Virus record (IMG/VR): IMGVR_UViG_3300045747_000145
Coordinates: 1 to 46,735 of that record
From: a virus
Length of the DNA stretch: 46,735 nucleotides
Reading direction: 5' to 3' (one strand)
The notes beneath the pieces were generated by a model. That model saw only the letters and a list, made by a program, of their open reading frames with translations, did not search any database and had not been told where the DNA came from. The position numbers and the translations under genes were made by a program. Positions 23,674-29,613 of this stretch are shown one piece after another. Position 1 is the first letter of the stretch, and each line of letters opens with the position of its first letter.

Positions 23674-24662
23674 GGATTTTCCTTTGCGTGCCATATTGTG
23701 CCGCGTGCGGGAGGTCTTGCATAGCCCGCGCGGGCGGCAACGCGCCAAGCGTCACCCCGTCCGGCAACATGCCAGAACGGTCGCGTTGCTTCATTTGGTG
23801 CTTGCGAAAGCAGGGAACAATAATCATAAGCCGCCGCAAGTTCTGTGACGCTTGCGTTTATCACTCCCCAAGTGTTTGCGAAGTCGGTCGCCGCACCTAG
23901 TTCAGCAATGAAGGCGTTGGACAAGTGAATGCAAGACGCTGAATCAATCGCGATTGCCAATTCCTGAATCGACGCCGTTGCCATCTTTTGCGCTTGCGCA
24001 AAATCTGTTCCGGTAGTCGTTTCGCTTGCGCTTGCAACCAAAACCGAGTTTGCGGAAACGCTATCGGTTCCGGTTGCCGTTTCCGTGATTGACGCGGTTT
24101 GAATACCTGACCCAGCCGCCGAGGCGGTATCGGTTGCCGATGTCAGTTCGGACACGGACGCACCCATGATTGCAACAACGCTTTCCGCCGATGTCGCTGT
24201 TGCCGATTCCGTAATACCGGCGGCGCGCAAGGAAGTGTTTGAAGCGGTATCAGACGCGCTTGCCGTTTCCGTGATACCAACAGCAAGGACGCCCGACGAA
24301 GACGCGCTATCGGTCGCCGCGGTTGATTCTGTGATGCTTGCCGATGTTATCTTTGCCGCGCTTGTCGAATCTACTCCGGTTGCGCTTTCGGTGATGCTTG
24401 CGGTCAGCGGCGCGATGCCGGTTGACCCGTTCGCCGTTTCCGTTGCTGTTGTGGTTTCTGTTGCGTTTGCGGACAATGTTGCGATTGCGCTTTGCGTGTC
24501 AATCGCTGAAGCCGGTTCGGATATTGATGCCGCCCGCACAACCACCGCATCAAGCGCGTCAATCGCTGAAGCCGTTTCGGTGATGCTTGCAGTCAGTCCG
24601 CCGCCCGATGGTGCGGAATATCCGCCGTATGGGTTTAATCCAAACGGACTTTGCCCAAACAT
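23670..24662 (-). CDS. virion fibre-like protein of 13 ITExA-type repeats
   Basis: Encodes 330 residues. After a Gly-rich start (GQSPFGLNPYGGYSAPSGGG) about 13 imperfect repeats of 19-22 residues follow to about residue 275, core pattern A-S-I-T-E-[ST]-A-[ST]-A-x-D-[ST]-x-S-A, almost free of Lys and rich in Ala, Ser, Thr. The C-terminal 55 residues (PFWHVAGRGDAWRVAARAGYARP) are different, aromatic and basic. The regular period suggests an elongated beta-solenoid or fibre. It is coupled to an Ig-like protein and sits inside the head module. Confidence 0.7.
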   Translation of the reverse strand: MFGQSPFGLNPYGGYSAPSGGGLTASITETASAIDALDAVVVRAASISEPASAIDTQSAIATLSANATETTTATETANGSTGIAPLTASITESATGVDSTSAAKITSASITESTAATDSASSSGVLAVGITETASASDTASNTSLRAAGITESATATSAESVVAIMGASVSELTSATDTASAAGSGIQTASITETATGTDSVSANSVLVASASETTTGTDFAQAQKMATASIQELAIAIDSASCIHLSNAFIAELGAATDFANTWGVINASVTELAAAYDYCSLLSQAPNEATRPFWHVAGRGDAWRVAARAGYARPPARGTIWHAKENP

Positions 24663-24665
24663 GGC

Positions 24666-25028
24666 TTAAAGGGTTGCGGCAAGAATAAACAGGGCATCAA
24701 GGTCTGCGCCCAACGCTTCGCCTAGCGCAATCAGTTCTGGATTGCTTCGCTCAAACGTTGCCGAATATTGCCATTCGTCGCGCAAGTCGCGGCTTCCCGC
24801 CGCAACCATCAGTTCAACATCGTCGCGCCTTCCGATTTGATTCAATGCCAACCTGATTTGCTTTGGCGTAACTGATTGCGGAACGGTCACGCAAATCTGA
24901 TTCGGCACGCCGCCAGATTGCAGGAATGCCGCATACTCTTCAAAGGCCGCTTGGTCGGTCACGGGCTGAACAACAGCCCCGTCCGCATCGCGCGTCACCT
25001 GTCCGGTTTCATGGTTGTGCGTGAACAT
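24666..25028 (-). CDS. hypothetical fibre-associated protein
   Basis: Encodes 120 residues. The second half (VTPKQIRLALNQIGRRDDVELMVAAGSRDLRDEWQYSATFERSNPELIALGEALGADLDALFILAATL) is a helical domain seen at the end of many phage fibre-adjacent proteins, where position suggests a chaperone or fibre-cap role. N-terminal part has TGQVTRDADGAVVQPVTDQAAFEEYAAFLQSGG. It follows a fibre-like gene here, which fits. Confidence 0.6.
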   Translation of the reverse strand: MFTHNHETGQVTRDADGAVVQPVTDQAAFEEYAAFLQSGGVPNQICVTVPQSVTPKQIRLALNQIGRRDDVELMVAAGSRDLRDEWQYSATFERSNPELIALGEALGADLDALFILAATL

Positions 25029-25029
25029 T

Positions 25030-26241
25030 TTAGTGGTCGCTTTCTACATAGATACGGTTCACGCCAATAGCCGTTGTTGTGACCGTCACGTTTGCGGTTC
25101 CGTTCGACATTGTTACGCTTGGCCCCATAAATGTCGTATTTGCTGGCGGATTAGTTGACTTGCTTGTGTCAATCAATGTGTTTCCAACAACCACATCATC
25201 AAGGCGATAGTAAACCACCGTATCATTTGGTTTCATGTACATATAGAAGTCAAACACCTGACCAGCCGCAAGCGCGGCGTTCAGCGTAATCGCAACGTCC
25301 GTTTGTGTTGTTCCGTCCTTTGTGGAAAAGTTCAGCACAGTCGCCGCATCCGTCGACTTGTGCCATAAGCCGCACATTGAAATTGCCGGAACGGTATCGG
25401 ACGCGACTACAGCGGTTGTGCCTGAATGCAACCCAGCAAACAGCCGAACAGTCGCCGCAGGCCAAAGGTCGATACTGAATCGACTGAAGAAAAAGAACCC
25501 GCCCATTCCAGCCGCATTGCCGCGCCAGAATTGAGCCGCACCCGTAACGATTGAAGACACGCCCAAAACCTGATTGGTCGTTGTGGCAACGTTTGCCGAC
25601 CGCGTGCGCTTCAATTGGTTGAACATCGTCGGCGCGGTTGAAACAGGTGTCGGGTGCGAAATCGTTGTACCGACAGCCCAAGGCGTGCCGATGCTCAACC
25701 CTGCCGTACTTCCGGTGTTCGGCGTGTATAAAACAAAGTTATTTCCGAACATGGCGGGCTGAACGGGGGATTCAAGACCGCTTGGCGGCATCCAGTGCGG
25801 CAAAGTACGTCCCGCAACTTTTTTTGGATAGAAATACATTTCCCCGTCAACCGCTGGCGCGGGGTGATTCAGCACCGTCTTAAATTCAACCGCCCCGTTG
25901 TCATCATACTGAAGAACAGCGTCAGCCAATGGCGCAAGCGTCACCGTTTTGATGCCAGCCCCGAACGTTACAATAGCGCCAACCCCAGAACTTCCGGCAA
26001 GGATAGCCGCTCCGGTCGTGGTCAGTATATTTCCGGTGTTCCAAGTGAACAAAGCGGCTTGCCATAGACCCGCGCCATCATTCACGATGGCGTAACAGGT
26101 GTCCCCGTTTATCATAGCCAAATCAGGGGGGACGGTTCCGCCGAAAATACGGCATCCGGTAGTTGCGCCCGCAAGGGCGATGTTCGCCCCATCGGTTGAC
26201 GTTGTAATTTCTTGAACTAGGTCGCCAGTTCTATGTGCCAT
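25030..26241 (-). CDS. putative second fibre or spike-like virion protein
   Basis: Encodes 403 residues. The N-terminal 130 residues (DLVQEITTSTDGANIALAGATTGCRIFGGTVPPDLAMINGDTCYAIVNDGAGLWQAALFTWNTGNILTTT outline) resemble the leader of phage fibre proteins; the rest is beta-rich, with aromatic and Gly segments (GMGGFFFFSRFSIDLW, DFYMYMKPNDTVVYYRLDDVVVG) as in lectin-like or receptor-binding domains. It is far from the baseplate fibre gene and lies in the head module, so it could be a head fibre. No exact family recognised. Confidence 0.6.
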   Translation of the reverse strand: MAHRTGDLVQEITTSTDGANIALAGATTGCRIFGGTVPPDLAMINGDTCYAIVNDGAGLWQAALFTWNTGNILTTTGAAILAGSSGVGAIVTFGAGIKTVTLAPLADAVLQYDDNGAVEFKTVLNHPAPAVDGEMYFYPKKVAGRTLPHWMPPSGLESPVQPAMFGNNFVLYTPNTGSTAGLSIGTPWAVGTTISHPTPVSTAPTMFNQLKRTRSANVATTTNQVLGVSSIVTGAAQFWRGNAAGMGGFFFFSRFSIDLWPAATVRLFAGLHSGTTAVVASDTVPAISMCGLWHKSTDAATVLNFSTKDGTTQTDVAITLNAALAAGQVFDFYMYMKPNDTVVYYRLDDVVVGNTLIDTSKSTNPPANTTFMGPSVTMSNGTANVTVTTTAIGVNRIYVESDH

Positions 26242-26258
26242 ACATCACCCGCATTGAC

Positions 26259-26277
26259 GGGGGCGACTTGCGCCCCC
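26259..26277 (-). other. RNA hairpin between structural genes
   Basis: GGGGGCG, loop of five, CGCCCCC: a 7-bp GC stem in the 42-base gap between the gene ending at 26284 on its right and the start at 26241. No T-run follows on either strand; probably an mRNA processing or stability element. Confidence 0.5.
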
Positions 26278-26283
26278 TGTTGA

Positions 26284-26868
26284 TTACAAGCCCGTGCTGT
26301 ACGTGACGTTCAAGGTGTCCAAGTTCGCAACCGGCTTGTCGCCGCCGCTGAACAGGCCTGCCGACCACATTGCGCCGGAAGTGTTCCCGACCGCGCTGGT
26401 TGGCGCAACGCCAGCCGCATCCTTGATTGCCAGAAACACGCCCTTAATGGTGTCGGTTCCGACGATGCTGAACGATGCCGCCGTTGTCGCCAAGGCGCGT
26501 GCCGCCGCTGTGCCGAAGGTTGGGGCAACCCGAGCCGCGCACGTACCCGCTACAGCTTCCGTCCAAGTCGCGTGCGAAGCCATCGTGTTCGCGGCAACCG
26601 GCACAGAAACATAGCTGACGTTTGAAATCAGGCCCATGTAGTTCACCGCCGTATAGGCGGAACCCTTCAGGGCGCTGGTAAGCATAGCTTGAACGCCTTG
26701 GTCGCAAGTCACGTTTTCGATGGTGTCGCGCCATTTCAGAACGCCGTCCTTGTCGAAGCATTCGACCTCATAGCGTCCGGTCGCCTTCGCCATTTCAGCA
26801 ATCATCGCGCCAGCCATCACGCGCGCACTGGTAACGTCAACGCCGCTGCCTTTTTCGATATGGTTCAT
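26284..26868 (-). CDS. hypothetical virion structural protein
   Basis: Encodes 194 residues, ATGA-coupled to the upstream small gene. The segment ECFDKDGVLKWRDTIENVTCDQGVQAMLTSALKGSAYTAVNYMGLI, then beta-rich Ala/Thr segments and a final DTLNVTYSTGL, is a pattern of structural proteins found beside MuF genes in related phages. It probably decorates the head or supports the fibre encoded next. Role inferred from position. Confidence 0.65.
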   Translation of the reverse strand: MNHIEKGSGVDVTSARVMAGAMIAEMAKATGRYEVECFDKDGVLKWRDTIENVTCDQGVQAMLTSALKGSAYTAVNYMGLISNVSYVSVPVAANTMASHATWTEAVAGTCAARVAPTFGTAAARALATTAASFSIVGTDTIKGVFLAIKDAAGVAPTSAVGNTSGAMWSAGLFSGGDKPVANLDTLNVTYSTGL

Positions 26869-27044
26869 GCCGTCACCCCTTCAATTTCATCTTCCTTGAA
26901 AACGCGCGAATGCAGTTCGTCGCCTTCGGGGAATTCGACCTCATAGCAAACGTCATTGCCGACCAAAACCGGCTTGACAATCTTGCCCTTGATGACCGGA
27001 ACAACCTGTTGAACATCATCGCCAATCTTAAATTTAAGTGCCAT
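26865..27044 (-). CDS. small SH3/KOW-like protein
   Basis: Encodes 59 residues from ATG 27044 with AAGGGG upstream; its stop overlaps the next start (ATGA). The sequence KFKIGDDVQQVVPVIKGKIVKPVLVGNDVCYEVEFPEGD...RVFKEDEIE has the IGDxV...I.G.I.....xxYxVEF pattern of small SH3-like barrels. Such proteins occur in phage head modules with unknown role. The reading frame, ribosome site and coupling make it real despite its size. Confidence 0.75.
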   Translation of the reverse strand: MALKFKIGDDVQQVVPVIKGKIVKPVLVGNDVCYEVEFPEGDELHSRVFKEDEIEGVTA

Positions 27045-27111
27045 TTGAATCCCCTTGAACGTTTATCGGGTGCGAAAATAGGTGAAGAGGCCGCACATTA
27101 ACATGCCAGCC

Positions 27112-27900
27112 TTACATTTTGAAGCCCTTGACAATCGGTTGTGAAGTGCATCGGCAATTGATTTCTTCGCCGGTCTGGGTAAATTTGCCGTCCAGAAACA
27201 GCCCTTTGGCGATTTCGTACCGCTTCCCGTCCGCATTCAGGTGCGAAGCCCTTGGTTCCTTGCCCGCGTGCGAATGCTTCCAAATGGCGTGCGTCACCCC
27301 GATTTCGCGTTGCCGCGTTCGGTTCAGGGTAGAAGTAGCTTTATTATTTTGATCTCGGGCTATCAAGGCCGCGCGTTTCTTTGTCAGGCCATAGCGATGT
27401 TCAATCAGTTGCGCAAGCGTCCCAAGGTCGCGCCCGTTCTGGACGGATTGCATGACCAAGGTTTGAACGTGTCCCAAGTGCTGTTGCGCAATGGTGCGAA
27501 TCAGCCCGACATTTTCATTGATAACCGCCGCGTATGATGTCCGCATTGGCGCGGTCATCTTGAAGTTCACAGAAATGCCAATGTCATGCAGGATGGTTGC
27601 AAGCGTGCCGTCCGAGTATGACCGCGTGCGTTGAGCGAACCACTTGCCCAATTCTTCCGCGCCCGTGTCAAAGTTCATTTCCCATTGCTTCGACAGGGAA
27701 TCAAGGGTCGATTGAAGTTCGGTCGCTGGGTTGGCGTCCGTTGCGAATTGCTTGGCTTGCCGACGATACGAAGCCCTGACCCAGTACATAACGGATTCGT
27801 GCATTGCCAGAACCAATGCTTCAAGCTTGCGTTGGTATATAGCCCCGATGCCCGCGTTCGGGCGGACTGGGCGCAAAGCTTTTTCGCCAGCTTCCAGCAT
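27112..27900 (-). CDS. MuF-like (SPP1 gp7 family) head morphogenesis protein
   Basis: Encodes 262 residues; TAATG overlap with the gene before. Helical N-terminal half, then LARDQNNKATSTLNRTRQREIGVTHAIWKHSHAGKEPRASHLNADGKRYEIAKGLFLDG and the INCRCTSQPIV end, the standard MuF/gp7 signature (W..S.....R..H..ADG...xxG......CRC). It is a minor head protein near the portal that can be ejected with DNA. No C-terminal toxin extension is present here; that kind of extension is on the portal instead. Confidence 0.88.
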   Translation of the reverse strand: MLEAGEKALRPVRPNAGIGAIYQRKLEALVLAMHESVMYWVRASYRRQAKQFATDANPATELQSTLDSLSKQWEMNFDTGAEELGKWFAQRTRSYSDGTLATILHDIGISVNFKMTAPMRTSYAAVINENVGLIRTIAQQHLGHVQTLVMQSVQNGRDLGTLAQLIEHRYGLTKKRAALIARDQNNKATSTLNRTRQREIGVTHAIWKHSHAGKEPRASHLNADGKRYEIAKGLFLDGKFTQTGEEINCRCTSQPIVKGFKM

Positions 27901-28076
27901 TATGCCGCCATGCCGCCTTCGTCCAATTCCGCTTCAGCCGCCGCCTTCGCCGCCGCCGCCTTCGCCTTGTAGTCAGGGGTATTGGTGTACGCCTTGGCCT
28001 TGGCGATTTGCGCCGCCTCTTCGGCATTTTCCTTTGCTGCTTCCGATTCCGCCAAATCCCAATTGATGTTTGCCAC
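27900..28076 (-). CDS. small alanine/lysine-rich helical protein, GTG start
   Basis: Encodes 58 residues from GTG 28076 with AAAGGG seven to eight bases upstream; the stop overlaps the MuF ATG (TAATG). Composition is Ala, Lys, Glu with heptad-like order (AESEAAKENAEEAAQIAKAKA), so a short coiled coil. Probably co-translated with MuF. Function unknown. Confidence 0.65.
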   Translation of the reverse strand: MANINWDLAESEAAKENAEEAAQIAKAKAYTNTPDYKAKAAAAKAAAEAELDEGGMAA

Positions 28077-28154
28077 GATGAACCCTTTCGCAAATGGTTA
28101 TGCCCGCCAGATTAACACGGCAGGCGGGCTTTGTGGGTGTTGCCGTGTTGTTGT

Positions 28155-28490
28155 TTACGCTACCTTGCCAGCCGCCCAAAGCTTGTTGTATTGGTCGTAT
28201 GACATCGGAGTGAAGCCAATTGCCGCCAGTCTGGTCGCCACGCCTTCCGCAACCGGCTTCAGGCCGTCCAGAATGTCGCTGATTATCTTCGGTGCGCTTT
28301 CCTTGTGAAATCCCGCGCGCTGGGTGATTGCGAACCCGCCAATCACGTAATCCCACGAACTGTAGTTGTTGTAAACATCGACGCCACGGAACGAAAAAAC
28401 AGGCTTTCCGGTGTACTCGAAAAACTCCCGCATGTGTAGCGACTCTTTGGTTCGCCACGGGTTGATGACGCGCACGGTTGTTGTGTTCAT
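28155..28490 (-). CDS. hypothetical accessory protein
   Basis: Encodes 111 residues from ATG 28490 (GGAAGGT upstream). Soluble alpha-beta with VRVINPWRTKESLHMREFFEYTGKPVFSFRGVDVYNNYSSWDYVIGGFAITQRAGF. No family named. It is the last of five small genes driven by the promoter at 29523-29550 and is followed by a hairpin-forming inverted repeat GCCCGCC...GGCGGGC (28102-28129). Confidence 0.65.
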   Translation of the reverse strand: MNTTTVRVINPWRTKESLHMREFFEYTGKPVFSFRGVDVYNNYSSWDYVIGGFAITQRAGFHKESAPKIISDILDGLKPVAEGVATRLAAIGFTPMSYDQYNKLWAAGKVA

Positions 28491-28506
28491 TTTGCACCTT
28501 CCTTTC

Positions 28507-28728
28507 TTAGTCGTAACGATTAGGGTCAAGTCCGCACATTATTTCAATGTCGCCGCCGCGCGGGATGATTTTGTTGATTTGGATTACGGTCATTTCAACA
28601 TCAAGGTCAACGCCGTCCAACTTGGTCATTGCGGCAACCTTGGCGGCAAGGTCAGGACAGCGTGCGGCATAGTGCGCAACATGGCTTGCCTGAATTTCCA
28701 AAGCCTTGCGCGGGGTCATCATAATCAT
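28507..28728 (-). CDS. hypothetical small protein
   Basis: Encodes 73 residues; GCAGGG precedes the ATG. Helical N-terminal half (PRKALEIQASHVAHYAARCPDLAAKVAAMTKLDGVDLDVEM), polar C-terminus. Overlaps or abuts the neighbours in the small-gene cassette between portal and MuF. No family recognised. Confidence 0.65.
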   Translation of the reverse strand: MIMMTPRKALEIQASHVAHYAARCPDLAAKVAAMTKLDGVDLDVEMTVIQINKIIPRGGDIEIMCGLDPNRYD

Positions 28729-28729
28729 T

Positions 28730-28930
28730 TTATTTCCCTGCCTTTCTTGTCAATGGAATCAACTTCACCGAGTACGCGCAAAACTCCGACCATTCCGCAT
28801 CTGTCATGTTGTCGTTCGTGCCGGACAGATATGCAAAGCGGCTTCCGTTCGGTTCTGGGCGGGTCATCACAACGCGCCCAGTTGAAAGCTTGAACGGTGG
28901 GTTGCATTGAATCATTTTGATGGTCTGCAT
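28730..28930 (-). CDS. hypothetical small protein
   Basis: Encodes 66 residues from ATG 28930 (AAGGGGATTACC upstream). It reads MQTIKMIQCNPPFKLSTGRV then TRPEPNGSRFAYLSG and a basic end LTRKAGK. Compact alpha-beta type, no catalytic motif. Member of the portal-MuF small-gene cassette; function unknown. Confidence 0.65.
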   Translation of the reverse strand: MQTIKMIQCNPPFKLSTGRVVMTRPEPNGSRFAYLSGTNDNMTDAEWSEFCAYSVKLIPLTRKAGK

Positions 28931-28940
28931 GGTAATCCCC

Positions 28941-29300
28941 TTATACGCTGAATACATTTGCCGCGCCGCTGTTGTCGCAAAACACCACGCCGTTACGTCC
29001 GGCCTTCGGGCTTGCACTGGCGAGAATTTCGGCTTTGAACATCATCAGGTCTTCCGCGCTCAAAACATCAACCTTGGTTCCGCGCGCTTGCTGGAAGTTA
29101 TGCGCCCCCTTTGCCAACCAAACGGTTCCGTCATCAAGACGGATGAAGCCCGAACGGTTGTCGCTCTGAATGCGTGCCGCATTGTTTTGGCCTTCGTTCT
29201 GCATCGGGTAAACAATGAAGTCTTGCGCCTTCCGCATTCCCGCAAACTTCCCGTCAAAGCTTACGGTTCCCATCATGTTGATTTTAATATTCACAATCAT
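28941..29300 (-). CDS. hypothetical small protein
   Basis: Encodes 119 residues from ATG 29300 (GGGGGTGTGAA upstream). Beta-like N-terminus (MIVNIKINMMGTVSFDGKFAGMRKAQDFIVYPM) and a KAEILASASPKAGRNGVVF C-terminus. No family recognised. It follows a 58-residue gene by one base and belongs to the same cassette. Confidence 0.65.
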   Translation of the reverse strand: MIVNIKINMMGTVSFDGKFAGMRKAQDFIVYPMQNEGQNNAARIQSDNRSGFIRLDDGTVWLAKGAHNFQQARGTKVDVLSAEDLMMFKAEILASASPKAGRNGVVFCDNSGAANVFSV

Positions 29301-29301
29301 T

Positions 29302-29478
29302 TCACACCCCCATCTCTTCAATCGCCGTCACAACCTCTTCGGCGTAATAGTAGCCAGCGGTCGCTGGTGTCATTGCCTCAATTGCTGCATTGGCGCGAAG
29401 CAAGGCGGCTTCGTTGTTGTAACCGGCGTTCCAGAACATTCTCAACGCCATCAGTCTTGTTACCGCAATCCGTCCCAT
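29302..29478 (-). CDS. small helical protein, first gene of the cassette
   Basis: Encodes 58 residues starting MGRIAVTRLMALRMFWNAG at 29478 with GAAAGG upstream. Helical, with EAALLRANAAIEAM and a C-terminal VVTAIEEMGV. The stop is one base before the next ATG. It is the first gene after promoter P2 (29523-29550), 45 bases downstream of the -10 box. Function unknown. Confidence 0.7.
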   Translation of the reverse strand: MGRIAVTRLMALRMFWNAGYNNEAALLRANAAIEAMTPATAGYYYAEEVVTAIEEMGV

Positions 29479-29522
29479 TTCACACCAACCTTTCTTCGTT
29501 CGTTGTCACTTCCACAACCCCA

Positions 29523-29550
29523 ATTCTATGCTTTCCGTTTTACCTGTCAA
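29523..29550 (-). promoter_or_regulatory. sigma70-type promoter for the small-gene cassette (P2)
   Basis: On the minus strand TTGACA (29550-29545), a 16-base spacer and TAGAAT (29528-29523). The upstream A-run and spacer (GGTAAAACGGAAAG) nearly match P1 at 1071-1098, so both probably respond to the same phase signal. It restarts transcription right after a terminator. Confidence 0.85.
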
Positions 29551-29570
29551 GTGTTTTTTTATATTGAAGT

Positions 29571-29594
29571 GAAAGAAAAGCCCCCGAGGGGGCT
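29571..29594 (-). terminator. intrinsic terminator after the portal gene
   Basis: Minus strand stem AGCCCCC and GGGGGCT (29594-29579) closed by a two-base TC gap, followed by TTTTCTTTC. It ends the terminase-portal unit 20 bases after the portal stop at 29614 and precedes promoter P2. Confidence 0.85.
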
Positions 29595-29613
29595 GCTCCT
29601 GTTTTGCGGTCGG

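Noticed and set aside
27045-27111. 13-residue frame with an MCGLFTYF-like sequence upstream of the small SH3-like gene
   Set aside because: Too short to support. An AAGG lies near its ATG, so a leader peptide cannot be excluded, but nothing else backs it.
28102-28129. GCCCGCC...GGCGGGC inverted repeat as a terminator
   Set aside because: The loop is 14 bases and no T-run follows on the minus strand; kept only as a note in the neighbouring gene entry.
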